From assembly GCA_963830385.1 (NCBI GenBank), contig CAWHMD010000002.1, positions 434,001 to 498,000 on the forward strand: 64,000 nt of DNA. The letters are read 5' to 3'. The stretch is from Bog-532 sp963830385. GTDB lineage: Bacteria; Actinomycetota; Actinomycetes; Streptosporangiales; Streptosporangiaceae. Below the pieces are notes generated by a model that saw only the letters and a list, made by a program, of their open reading frames with translations, searched no databases and was not told where the DNA came from. A program made the translations under genes and the position numbers. Positions within the stretch are counted from its first letter, which is position 1, and every line of letters begins with the position of its first letter. This document shows, in pieces, positions 26,289 through 34,707 of this stretch.

Positions 26289-27896
26289 TCAGCTGGCCGG
26301 GTTCGGCGGGGCGACGGCCGGGCAGGTCGCGTTGACCTGCCCGCTGCCGCTGGGCAGGGCGCCGCTGGCGAGGTAGTTGTTCAGGTAGTTCTGCACGCAG
26401 TTGTCGGGCGGGCTCTCCAGCGACTGACCGTGGTTGCCGCCACCCTCGACGACCACCATCCGGGCCGTCGGCAGGTCCTTGTGCGCGACCTGGGCGCCGG
26501 CGTAGGGGGTGGCCGGGTCCAGCGTGCCCTGCAGCATCAAGATGCCCGGCAGCCCGCTGGCCCCGATCTTCATCGGCTGGGCGGGACCCTTCACCGGCCA
26601 GTACGCGCAGGCCGCGTTGTACCAGGCGTTGTCCCAGGCCTGGAACGGCGCGGTGGCGTAGACCTTGCGGGTGTCGCTGTCCCACTTGGACCAGTTGCGG
26701 GGCCAGTTGACGTCCGCGCACTGCACGGCGTTGTAGACGGCGAACTCATTCTCGTTCTGGGCCCCGTTCTCCTGGTACTGGCTGACCAGCGCGCTGGTCG
26801 AGCCCTGCCGCAGGTAGGCGGACAGCGCCTGGGCGAGGCCCGGCCACAGCTCGTCGTCGTACCCGCCGAGCAGGAACGTGTCGTCCAGCTCGTCCCCGCC
26901 GATGAGCGGCTGGCCGTTCGAGCCGTCGACCGGGTGGGCCAGCAGCCGGTTGCGGGCGGTGTAGTACGCCTGCTGGACCTGGGCGGCGGTGCTGCCGAGG
27001 CCGTAGGTGCTGTCGTACCTGGCCATCCAGGCGAAGAACGCCTCCTGGCGGCCCTGGAAGGCGTAGTCCTGCTCGATGTTGTCGGTGTACCAGACGCCGG
27101 ACGGGTCCACCGTGCTGTCCAGCACCATGCGCTCGACCCGGCTGGGGAACATTGTCGCGTAGACCTGGCCGAGGTAGGTCCCGTAGGAGAAGGCGTAGTA
27201 GCTGATCTTGGACTGGCCGAGCGCGGACCGGATCGAGTCCATGTCGCGGGCCGCGTCCTTGGTGGTCATGTACGGCAGCAGCCAGCCGAACCGCTGTTCA
27301 CAGTCCTGGGCGTAGGTCTTGGCCCGGTTCTCAAGGGTCTGCTCGGCGGCCGCGTTGGCCGGGACGTAGTTCGCCCGGACCCCGGAGAAGAAGCCCGGGT
27401 CACAGTGGAGCGCGGGAACCGACGAGCCGACGCCGCGCGGGTCGAAGCCGATGATGTTGTACCGGCTGGCCACGTTGGCGCTCAGGCCCTGGGCGACCGA
27501 GGCGGCCAGCGACCGGCCGCTGGCCCCCGGCCCGCCCGGGTTGACCAGCAGGTCACCCAGCTGCTGGCTGGCCGGGGCGGTGGCCGGCACCTCGGACAGG
27601 GCCAGCGAGATCTTGCGCCCGCTGGGGTCGCTGTAGTTGAGGGGGACCTGCAGGCTGGCGCACTTCAGGCTGGCCCCCAGCACGCCGCTTATGTTGCAGC
27701 TCTGCCACTTGACGGTGCCTACTCCGGCCCCGCTGGAGGTGCCGCTGCTGGAAGCACCGCCCGCCGTACCGCTGGCGGCGCTGCCGGGGGCAGAGGTCGC
27801 CTTGCTGGAGGTGCAGGCGGCCAGCGCGGCCGCGGCGGCCAGCATGACGATCAGGGTCAGGAAGCGGCGGAGCGGGATCCGTGGCATGCATGCCAT
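26289..27896 (-). CDS. secreted lipoprotein alpha/beta hydrolase, tripeptidyl-aminopeptidase-like
   Basis: 535 residues. A lipoprotein signal with lipobox LAAC is followed by a Ser/Gly linker. The hydrolase domain has the oxyanion region VNPGGPGASG, the nucleophile elbow FSYGTYLG, the acid in QGTLDPATPY and the His in GGGNHGQSL. Domain order matches the S33 / TAP-like C-terminal family of streptomycete mycelial tripeptidyl aminopeptidases. It probably trims N-terminal peptides outside the cell. The start could be the ATG at 27896 or the one 9 bases later. Confidence 0.88.
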   Translation of the reverse strand: MACMPRIPLRRFLTLIVMLAAAAALAACTSSKATSAPGSAASGTAGGASSSGTSSGAGVGTVKWQSCNISGVLGASLKCASLQVPLNYSDPSGRKISLALSEVPATAPASQQLGDLLVNPGGPGASGRSLAASVAQGLSANVASRYNIIGFDPRGVGSSVPALHCDPGFFSGVRANYVPANAAAEQTLENRAKTYAQDCEQRFGWLLPYMTTKDAARDMDSIRSALGQSKISYYAFSYGTYLGQVYATMFPSRVERMVLDSTVDPSGVWYTDNIEQDYAFQGRQEAFFAWMARYDSTYGLGSTAAQVQQAYYTARNRLLAHPVDGSNGQPLIGGDELDDTFLLGGYDDELWPGLAQALSAYLRQGSTSALVSQYQENGAQNENEFAVYNAVQCADVNWPRNWSKWDSDTRKVYATAPFQAWDNAWYNAACAYWPVKGPAQPMKIGASGLPGILMLQGTLDPATPYAGAQVAHKDLPTARMVVVEGGGNHGQSLESPPDNCVQNYLNNYLASGALPSGSGQVNATCPAVAPPNPAS

Positions 27897-27921
27897 CTAA
27901 CCCGAACCCGGCTCACAATGA

Positions 27922-27951
27922 GGCCCGGGCCACCAGACGGTGACCCGGGCC
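27922..27951 (-). terminator. GC hairpin after the first ABC transporter operon
   Basis: GGCCCGGG (27922-27929) pairs with CCCGGGCC (27944-27951), extended by a CA/TG pair, about 35 bases past the ATPase stop. A tandem 12-base repeat (gcgatcgtgtca, 27963-27986 plus a partial copy) lies between and puts a second in-frame TGA behind the ATPase stop. Confidence 0.6.
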
Positions 27952-27983
27952 CGTGAATCCCGGCGATCGTGTCAGCGATCGTG

Positions 27984-28817
27984 TCAGCGATCGTTGGAGG
28001 CCGGCGGCCGCGAGTCGAGCCGGTGGCGCTCCTCCAGTGCCTTGCGGTACTCGGCGACCACGATCTCGGTCAGCTCGGTGACCGAGGTGTCGGCGCTGCG
28101 CTTGTCGAAGGTGATCTCGCCATGCTGGACCAGGTTCACCCGGTCACAGACCTCGAGCACCTGGCCGTAGTTGTGGGCGATGATGATGATCGAGACCTCG
28201 CCCTGCTCCTTGAGCTGGCGGACCAGGTCGAGGATGATGGCGCCTTCCTTGACCCCCATGGCGGCGAGCGGCTCGTCCAGCAGCAGGATCTTCGGGTCGG
28301 AGAAGACCGACCGGGCCACCGCGATGGCCTGGCGCTGGCCACCGGACAGCTTGGCCACCTCGACGTTGACCGAGGGGATGCGGATGCCCATCTCGTCCAG
28401 GTGCTCCCGGGCCAGCCGCTTCATCACCCGGTTGTTCAGCAGCACGCCGTTGACCCGTTCCCGGTTCAGGAACATGTTGTGGTACACGGTGAGCTGATTG
28501 ACCAGCGCGAGGTCCTGGTAGACGGCGTCGATGCCGCGGGCGCGGGCGTCGTCGACCCCCTTGAACACAATCTCCTCGCCCTCCAGGATGATCCGCCCGG
28601 TGGTGGGTGGCTGGAAGCCGCACAGGATCTTCAGCAGCGTGGACTTGCCTGCGCCGTTGTCACCGAGCAGGCCGAGGACCTCGCCCCGGCCCAGGTGCAT
28701 GTTGACGTCGCTCAGTGCGGTGACCGCGCCGTAGCGCTTGGAGATGTGCTCGACGCGGAGGATGTCGCCGCTGGCCGCTGACGCGGCCGCGGCCGCGTCC
28801 GAACTGGTGGTGGTCAT
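27984..28817 (-). CDS. sugar ABC transporter ATP-binding protein (single-domain, FrcA-like)
   Basis: 277 residues with Walker A GDNGAGKST, signature LSGGQRQAIAVAR, Walker B KILLLDEPLAA and switch His in IIIAHNYGQ. It energises the permease encoded just upstream (ATGA overlap at 28814-28817). A single nucleotide-binding domain, unlike the doubled RbsA/XylG type, points to the fructose/FrcA-like branch of CUT2 importers. The sugar cannot be read from sequence. Confidence 0.92.
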   Translation of the reverse strand: MTTTSSDAAAAASAASGDILRVEHISKRYGAVTALSDVNMHLGRGEVLGLLGDNGAGKSTLLKILCGFQPPTTGRIILEGEEIVFKGVDDARARGIDAVYQDLALVNQLTVYHNMFLNRERVNGVLLNNRVMKRLAREHLDEMGIRIPSVNVEVAKLSGGQRQAIAVARSVFSDPKILLLDEPLAAMGVKEGAIILDLVRQLKEQGEVSIIIIAHNYGQVLEVCDRVNLVQHGEITFDKRSADTSVTELTEIVVAEYRKALEERHRLDSRPPASNDR

Positions 28818-29857
28818 ACGCTCCGCCCTGCTTCCCGTAGTCGTGCCAGCTGCACGTTGGCGATCATGGCGATCAGGATGGCGCCGCCGAAGATGATGTC
28901 CAGCGGGTTGGCGCTGACGCCGAGGATGCTGAACCCGTCGATTAGGGTGCCCAGCACGATCGCGCCGAGGGCGGCGCCGAGGACCGTGCCCACTCCGCCG
29001 AGCATGGCGGTGCCGCCGATAACCGCGGCGGTGACCGCGTAGAACATCGGCGTGTAGCCGCCGGCCGTGGGGTCGATGGTGTTGGTCTGGAAGGCCACCT
29101 GGAGGCCGACGAACGCGCCGAGCACGCCAGAGAGCATGAAGTTGCCGTACTTGATCCGCTTGACCTTGATGCCCGCTTCCTGGGAGCCCAGCAGGTTGCC
29201 GCCGGCCGAGATCGTGTGCAGGCCCCACCGGGTCCGGGTCAGCAGGATGTGACCCAGGATGACGATGATGACGGCCCAGATGAACTCGGACCAGGTACCG
29301 GAGCCAATCCAGTGGCCGATGCCGGCCACGCTCTGCGGGATCGGCACCGCCTGGGCATGGGAGGTGGTGTTGACCAGGCCGAGCAGGATGAAGCCGGTAC
29401 CCAGCGTGGTGATGAAGGACGGCAAGCCGATCGAGACGGTGAGGAAGCCGTTCAGCCAGCCCACCGCGATCCCCATGATCAGCGAGAGGATGATGGCCAG
29501 CCAGCTGGGGAAGCCGTAGAAGTCGATCAGGTAGTGCATGAGGAACGGCGAGAACGTGAAGATGAAGCCGACCGACAGGTCGATCTCGCCGCAGATCAGC
29601 AAGAAGACCTCGCCGACCGCGATGATCATGATGTAGGCCGAGTCCTGCGACAGCCAGGTCGACAGGTTCGCGCTGCCGTAGAAGTTCGAGGAGGACACCG
29701 AGAAGTAGACAATCAGCGCGATCGCGACCACCAGCACGGTCGCCTCGCGCTGGCGCAGGAAGGCCAGGCCCGCCGTTCTGAGGGGGCTACTGCGCGGGGG
29801 CGTGGCACCCGGTGGCTGACTCGAACTGTCCGTCCGGTTCTCTACGGCTTCGCTCAC
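28814..29857 (-). CDS. sugar ABC transporter permease (CUT2 type)
   Basis: 347 residues with about 8-10 membrane helices. The BPD_transp_2 signature is clear: GEVFLLICGEIDLSVGFIF, GLPSFITTLGTGFILLGL, and GTAMLGGVGTVLGAALGAI. A polar N-terminal tail of about 30 residues precedes the first helix. It forms the channel for the sugar delivered by the binding protein at 30100-31263. The GTG start is 242 bases after the binding-protein gene; that gap contains no gene. Confidence 0.92.
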   Translation of the reverse strand: MSEAVENRTDSSSQPPGATPPRSSPLRTAGLAFLRQREATVLVVAIALIVYFSVSSSNFYGSANLSTWLSQDSAYIMIIAVGEVFLLICGEIDLSVGFIFTFSPFLMHYLIDFYGFPSWLAIILSLIMGIAVGWLNGFLTVSIGLPSFITTLGTGFILLGLVNTTSHAQAVPIPQSVAGIGHWIGSGTWSEFIWAVIIVILGHILLTRTRWGLHTISAGGNLLGSQEAGIKVKRIKYGNFMLSGVLGAFVGLQVAFQTNTIDPTAGGYTPMFYAVTAAVIGGTAMLGGVGTVLGAALGAIVLGTLIDGFSILGVSANPLDIIFGGAILIAMIANVQLARLREAGRSV

Positions 29858-30099
29858 TTTTGCTCATCCGTTCTCTACGTCTGTGCTACGCGATCCCGGT
29901 CGGCGTGGACGGGGCCCGGGACGGTACTGCCAGGCCATATCAACAGTCATACACCCGCTGCGCGGCCGGCAAGAGGGGCAGGGCGGCCCGGCGGTTCGGG
30001 CGCTCCGGCCGGGGTCCCCGGGCCTGGGGCCGGGGCCCGGCGGCAGGCAGGCCCCCGCCCGGTACACGGGAAGGGGCCCACCGCCGTCGGTGCCGTGCG

Positions 30100-31263
30100 T
30101 CAGGTGCTGGTGGTGGCCTGCGGGTTGTTGATGGCCCCGGCCGGGCGCTTGATGTACTTCTGCGCCGTGGTCTGGCCCTGGAACCGGCTGGACACCTGGT
30201 AGTTGCCCAGGGTGGCCTTCTCGATGAAGGACAGGCCGGTGTCGGTGTCGGGCGGGACGATCGTGCCGCCGGACAGGTTGAACAGGTACATGTACACCAC
30301 CGGCAGGAAGCCCTGCAGGTACGGGTCCTGGTAGATGGTGAAGTCCATCAGGCCCTGCTTGATGTTCGGCAGCGAGGTGCCCTGCGTGTCGAACCCGCCC
30401 GACGGGATGCTGAGGCCGGCCGCCTTCAGCTGCGTGCCGAGGAACTCGGTCGAGCCCCCGTCCACCGCGAACGCGCCCTTGATGCTCTTGTGGCCGAGCA
30501 GGTACGACTTGATCGCGGGCTGCTCGACGCCGGTCGTCGCACCGGTGGCCACCTCGTGGATCGTGTACCCGCCCTTGGCCTTGAGCACCGCGGCCGCGCC
30601 GTCGTAGCGGGGCTGGATGTTACCGGACCCCGGGGTGGCGATGAAGATCGCGATGTCGCCGCCTGGGACAAGGGAGGCGATCTTCGTTCCCATCTGCTGG
30701 CCGGAGATGTACAAGGCCTGCCCCACATAGGCCAGCCGGTTCGTGCCGATGACCGCCTTGCCGTTCACGAACGTGCCGTCGGCGTTGTAGGAGAGCACCG
30801 GAATACCCTTGTTCATGGCATTCTCGACCGGTGACTTGAACGCATTCTGGTCGATGACGGCGACGGCAATTCCATCCGCATTTGCGGAGACCGCGGTGTT
30901 CAGGTAGGTCGTCATCTGCGACACGGTGGAGGTCTCCGACCCGCCCCACTTCGGAGTGGGCAGACCAAGCAGCGCGGCCGCGTCGGCCATGCCGTACTGG
31001 GTGGGCGTGAAGAACGGGTTCGTGGTGACGTGATTGACGAACCAGAACTGCCACTTGGGCGTGGTCGGGAAATTGCCCGCGACCTTCTTGGTTGCGCCCG
31101 CGTTGCTGTTCGTGGACGAGGTGCAGGCCGAGATCAGGGCCGACGCGGCCGCGGTCGCGCTGAACAGCCCGGCGCCCTTGAGCAGCTTGCGGCGAGCGGG
31201 CCCGTCCTGCATATTGAGGCTCTCAATGGCCTCGTCGACTACCGGGTCGACTTTATCTTTCAT
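30100..31263 (-). CDS. sugar ABC transporter substrate-binding lipoprotein with twin-arginine-like signal
   Basis: 387 residues. The ATG at 31263 follows GGAGG at good spacing. The N-terminus has a long polar stretch, then RRKLLKGAGLF and a lipobox ISAC, suggesting export folded through Tat and lipid anchoring. The mature part is a periplasmic-binding-protein type 1 fold (NADGIAVAVIDQNAF, GIPVLSYNADG, NIQPRYDGAAAVL). It feeds the CUT2 permease. Its leader is about 380 bases long with stable hairpins. Confidence 0.9.
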   Translation of the reverse strand: MKDKVDPVVDEAIESLNMQDGPARRKLLKGAGLFSATAAASALISACTSSTNSNAGATKKVAGNFPTTPKWQFWFVNHVTTNPFFTPTQYGMADAAALLGLPTPKWGGSETSTVSQMTTYLNTAVSANADGIAVAVIDQNAFKSPVENAMNKGIPVLSYNADGTFVNGKAVIGTNRLAYVGQALYISGQQMGTKIASLVPGGDIAIFIATPGSGNIQPRYDGAAAVLKAKGGYTIHEVATGATTGVEQPAIKSYLLGHKSIKGAFAVDGGSTEFLGTQLKAAGLSIPSGGFDTQGTSLPNIKQGLMDFTIYQDPYLQGFLPVVYMYLFNLSGGTIVPPDTDTGLSFIEKATLGNYQVSSRFQGQTTAQKYIKRPAGAINNPQATTST

Positions 31264-31285
31264 CTGGACCTCCGTTGAATTGTCG

Positions 31286-31511
31286 CGGGACACTCGCTGT
31301 CCCGAACCGACCCGCAAATGTGAACAGCAGCGGTACATTTCGGCCGCTGGCGAAGCGAAAATTCATGGCCGGTTTCGGGATAGGCCCAAAGCCCGACGGA
31401 ACGTCGTAGACGCTAAAGCCGCGCATGATTGCATGTCAAGGCACCACGCAAGCATCGAACGACCCCGATCTGACCATGCCCGAAAGCCGTCCCGATGCAG
31501 GTCGGGACGGC
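31286..31511 (-). promoter_or_regulatory. structured leader of the binding-protein gene
   Basis: Two perfect hairpins lie in the long leader. GCCGTCCCGA/TCGGGACGGC (31486-31511, 6-base loop) is terminator-strength. CGGGACA/TGTCCCG (31286-31304) sits about 10 bases before the ribosome site. Together they could allow attenuation or mRNA protection, but no matching alternative pairing was found. Confidence 0.35.
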
Positions 31512-31649
31512 GCTGGGGGGTAAGCCGGGGAAGCTCGAGGAGTTCGCGAGCCGGGCACACCTTGCTCACCCTGCTCAAGGGGCACGACATAACCACAGCG
31601 CTACCCCGCCTCACTTCTACCTGCACACCCAAAAGTGACATGGTCAAAC

Positions 31650-31678
31650 ATTATGAGGATGTTAGCGCTAACAAGTAA
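31650..31678 (-). promoter_or_regulatory. promoter with embedded LacI-type operator
   Basis: On the minus strand TTACTT (31678-31673), 17 bases, then CATAAT (31655-31650) resemble -35 and -10 boxes. The perfect 14-base palindrome TGTTAGCGCTAACA (31660-31673) fills the spacer. Its centre (GCGC flanked by AA/TT) is that of LacI/GalR-family operators. It would repress transcription toward the binding-protein gene. No LacI gene is adjacent, only a DeoR gene. Confidence 0.5.
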
Positions 31679-32236
31679 CTGTTGGGCAACGAACGTGAAA
31701 CACAATCGCCACGTCAGCCGGGCAGGCTGAGTCCTGGCCGAGTACTACGCACGGTGACCGCGAGCAGGCTGCGGGTAAAGCTGTGCGCGGGCGGGTGACG
31801 GCAGTGCCGGGCGGCCCTGGGCGGCGCCAGGCGGGGCCGGGCCGGGCCGGTTCGGCGTTCCGGGCGGCGTGGCCGGCGGCTGAGCAGCGCGGCTGGGCGC
31901 CGGGCGTTCCGGTCGGGAGTCGTGAGCATCGCACCCGAACGCGCCGAAACGGACGTACGGGGGTGTTTCGGCGGGGCAGGGCAACGAGATCCATCGAGAG
32001 CGAACCCGGTGGCTACCTACAGGCTGCGTTCAGGCGTCCAGCGTGTTGTGAGGATGTCTTCGGAATGCACATAGGTTAGAGATATACAAAATGAGTAGAT
32101 TCGAACTGTGATCAGAAGATAATCGTTTAACTTCGCACAGTAATCGCAGCTCAACGGGGGTGAGGCCAGAACCTTGTGCATACTGCGACATGAACCATCA
32201 GCTATGTCCCCCCGATTCCATCAAAATAGGACACAA

Positions 32237-32259
32237 TCATCCTGAGCAGCTCAGGATGA
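32237..32259. promoter_or_regulatory. 23-base palindrome upstream of the DeoR gene
   Basis: TCATCCTGAGC-A-GCTCAGGATGA is a perfect inverted repeat with a single central base, about 180 bases before the DeoR start and within the A/T-richer region. No T-run follows, so an operator is more likely than a terminator. Confidence 0.45.
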
Positions 32260-32275
32260 GCTCGGTGGGACTGGT

Positions 32276-32352
32276 TCACGTTCGCGCAAAGCTGGTCACG
32301 ACGTCACGCTTCGTATCCGACAGTCATAATCGGAACCGAACAGCGAAAGTGA
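32276..32352. promoter_or_regulatory. three candidate DeoR half-sites
   Basis: TCACGTTCG (32276-32284), TCACGCTTCG (32304-32313) and, inverted, CGAAAGTGA (32344-32352) share the core TCAC-N(1-2)-TTCG. Repeated short half-sites in its own promoter are typical for autoregulated DeoR-type proteins. Confidence 0.35.
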
Positions 32353-32437
32353 ACGTCTCAGTGAAGACGGATGGCGGAAACCAACGTCACGGAGCACCGG
32401 CCCCGAGGCGTCACCGCACGAAAGAGGAGGGCTACGG

Positions 32438-33250
32438 ATGCTTGCCCGGCATCGGCAGTCGCTGATCCTCCAGGCTGTCCGCAGTGACGGCAGCGCTCGA
32501 GTCAGCGATCTCACCCAGCAACTCGGGGTCTCGGACATGACCGTCCGGCGCGACCTGGAGGCCCTGGCCAGGGATGGCCTAATTGAGAAGGTTCACGGCG
32601 GCGCGGTTCTGCCGGGGACTCCCACCAGTAGTCACGAGCCCGGCTTCGAAGCCAAGCTCGTGCTCGAACAGCCGGAGAAGGCGGCGATCGGCCGCGCCGC
32701 GGCCAGCCTGGTCAAGCCCGGCACCGCGATCGCCCTCTCGGCCGGCACCACCACGTTCGCGCTGGCCCAGTGCCTGCTCGACGTGCCCGGACTGACGATC
32801 GTGACCAACTCGCTGCGGGTGATGAACCTGTTCAGCAGCGCCCGGCCGACCAACGGCTCGCACACCTCGGTCATCCTGACCGGTGGTATCCGCACGCCGT
32901 CGGACGCGCTGGTCGGACCGGTGGCGGACCTGACCGTCCGGTCACTGCACTTCGACACCCTATTCCTCGGCTGCCACGGGATCGACCCCGACGCCGGGCT
33001 GACCACGCCGAACCTGGCCGAGTCGGAGACGAACCGGACGTTCATCAAGCTGGCCCGCCGGGTGGTGGTGGTCGCCGACCACACCAAGTGGGGTCTGGTC
33101 AGCCTGAGCTCGTTCGCCAGCCTGGACGAGGTCGACGTGCTGGTCACCGACGACGAGCTGCCGGGCGGGGTCCGCGAGGCAGCCTCGGAGAAGGTCAGCG
33201 AGATCATCGTGGCCGAGGACATGCCCGCGGCCCGCGCGGCCCGCGGCTGA
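32438..33250 (+). CDS. DeoR/GlpR-family transcriptional regulator
   Basis: 270 residues. The N-terminal helix-turn-helix carries LGVSDMTVRRDLEAL. The C-terminal DeoR sugar-phosphate sensor (isomerase-like) carries IALSAGTTTFALAQCL, TIVTNSLRVMN and VVVVADHTKWG. AGAGGAGG precedes the ATG at good spacing. It is divergent from the CUT2 importer and probably represses it in response to a sugar phosphate. Which sugar is unknown. Confidence 0.9.
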   Translation: MLARHRQSLILQAVRSDGSARVSDLTQQLGVSDMTVRRDLEALARDGLIEKVHGGAVLPGTPTSSHEPGFEAKLVLEQPEKAAIGRAAASLVKPGTAIALSAGTTTFALAQCLLDVPGLTIVTNSLRVMNLFSSARPTNGSHTSVILTGGIRTPSDALVGPVADLTVRSLHFDTLFLGCHGIDPDAGLTTPNLAESETNRTFIKLARRVVVVADHTKWGLVSLSSFASLDEVDVLVTDDELPGGVREAASEKVSEIIVAEDMPAARAARG

Positions 33251-33270
33251 CCTCTGCCGCTCCCGGGCGC

Positions 33271-33368
33271 CTGAAGTAAAGGCGGGGCCACGCTCGCAGT
33301 GACCCCGCCTTCAGGCGTGCCCCGGGTTCAGGGGCCACGCTCGGAGTGACCCGCCTTCAGGCGTGCCG
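33271..33368. terminator. duplicated terminator element between deoR-type gene and ispG
   Basis: AAGGCGGGG...CCCCGCCTT forms a strong hairpin, nested in CGCCTGA/TCAGGCG. About 38 bases of it (from 33284) are repeated almost exactly from 33331, a 47-base period. The pair probably terminates transcription from both convergent genes. Confidence 0.65.
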
Positions 33369-33393
33369 CTTCCGGCCTGGTGACGCGCGCGGG

Positions 33394-34548
33394 TCAGCTG
33401 ACCGTGACTTCGGGCTCGCCTTCGGCCAGGCCCTCTTCGTCGGCGATGCGCATGGCCTCTTCGATCAGGGTTTCCACGATCTTGGACTCGGGGACGGTCG
33501 CGATGACCTTGCCGCGGACGAAGATCTGGCCCTTGCCGTTGCCGGAGGCGACACCGAGGTCAGCCTCGCGGGCCTCGCCGGGACCGTTCACCACGCAGCC
33601 CATGACCGCCACCCGCAGCGGGACCTCCAGGCCCTCGAGCCCGGCGGTCACCTCGTCGGCCAGCTTGTAGACGTCGACCTGAGCGCGGCCGCAGGAGGGG
33701 CAGGACACGATCTCCAGGCCGCGCTGGCGCAGGCCCAGGGACTCGAGGATGCCGATGCCGACCTTGACCTCTTCCACCGGCGGGGCCGACAGCGACACCC
33801 GGATCGTGTCGCCGATGCCCTCGGCCAGCAGCGCGCCGAACGCGACGGCCGACTTGATCGTGCCCTGGAAGGCCGGCCCCGCCTCGGTGACCCCGAGGTG
33901 CAGCGGGTAGTCGCACTGCTCGGCCAGCAGCCGGTAGGCGTTGATCATGACCACCGGGTCGTGGTGCTTGACCGAGATCTTGATGTCGCGGAAGTCGTGC
34001 TCCTCGAACAGCGAGCACTCCCACAGCGCCGACTCCACCAGCGCCTCGGGGGTGGCCTTGCCGTACTTGGCCATCAGCCGCTTGTCCAGCGAGCCGGCGT
34101 TGACGCCGATGCGGATGGGGATGCCGGCGTCCTTGGCCGCCCGGGCGATCTCTCCCACCTTGTCGTCGAAGGCCTTGATGTTGCCGGGGTTGACCCGGAC
34201 GGCGGCGCAGCCCGCGTCGATCGCGGCGAATACGTACTTGGGCTGGAAGTGGATGTCGGCGATCACCGGGATCTGCGACTTCCTGGCGATCGCGGGCAGC
34301 GCGTCCGCGTCGTCCTGGGACGGTACCGCCACCCGGACGATCTGGCAGCCGGACGCGGTGAGCTCGGCGATCTGCTGGAGGGTGGAGTTGACGTCCGCGG
34401 TCAGCGTGGTCGCCATCGACTGGACCGAGACCGGCGCGCCGCCGCCCACCGGCACGGACCCCACCATCAACTGCCGAGAGATCCGGCGCTGGGCCAGCGG
34501 CCGCGGCGGCGTCTCGGGCAGACCGAGGTCAATGCTCATCTTCCCCAT
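33394..34548 (-). CDS. ispG: (E)-4-hydroxy-3-methylbut-2-enyl-diphosphate synthase
   Basis: 384 residues. It is the iron-sulfur enzyme that converts MEcPP to HMBPP in the MEP isoprenoid pathway. The TIM-barrel part has VGGGAPVSVQSMATTLTADV and ADIHFQPKYVFAAIDAG. The [4Fe-4S] ligands are in SCPSCGR and MGCVVNGPGE near the C-terminus. It lies downstream of rseP and dxr on the same strand. The ATG at 34548 is used; one 9 bases later is equally possible. Confidence 0.96.
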   Translation of the reverse strand: MGKMSIDLGLPETPPRPLAQRRISRQLMVGSVPVGGGAPVSVQSMATTLTADVNSTLQQIAELTASGCQIVRVAVPSQDDADALPAIARKSQIPVIADIHFQPKYVFAAIDAGCAAVRVNPGNIKAFDDKVGEIARAAKDAGIPIRIGVNAGSLDKRLMAKYGKATPEALVESALWECSLFEEHDFRDIKISVKHHDPVVMINAYRLLAEQCDYPLHLGVTEAGPAFQGTIKSAVAFGALLAEGIGDTIRVSLSAPPVEEVKVGIGILESLGLRQRGLEIVSCPSCGRAQVDVYKLADEVTAGLEGLEVPLRVAVMGCVVNGPGEAREADLGVASGNGKGQIFVRGKVIATVPESKIVETLIEEAMRIADEEGLAEGEPEVTVS

Positions 34549-34707
34549 CCGATCGATCGGTTGGCTGCAGTTGCTGCCCCGCGGCGAAAAGCCCGGTGCG
34601 ACTACCAGTCTCTCAATACCTGCCAGCGGCCACGCCAGGCACAGGGGTCTTCCCTGACACTGACGTCACGGTGTTCTCCTGGTGTTCAGGCCCCCGCCAC
34701 CCCAGCG

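Larger units (their letters stand above)
31264..32437. other. 1.17-kb gene-free divergent region
   Basis: No credible gene is present. From 31264 to 31680 it holds the leader and promoter of the transporter operon. From 31700 to 31990 it is very G/C-rich with only Arg/Pro-rich shadow frames. From about 32050 to 32350 it becomes clearly A/T-richer than anything else nearby, as expected for the regulatory region of the DeoR gene, and contains a 23-base palindrome and repeated half-sites. Confidence 0.6.

Noticed and set aside
31363..31647. Possible leaderless 90-codon gene just after the transporter promoter
   Set aside because: Its codons do not favour G/C at third positions as real genes here do, and it overlaps the hairpin-rich leader.
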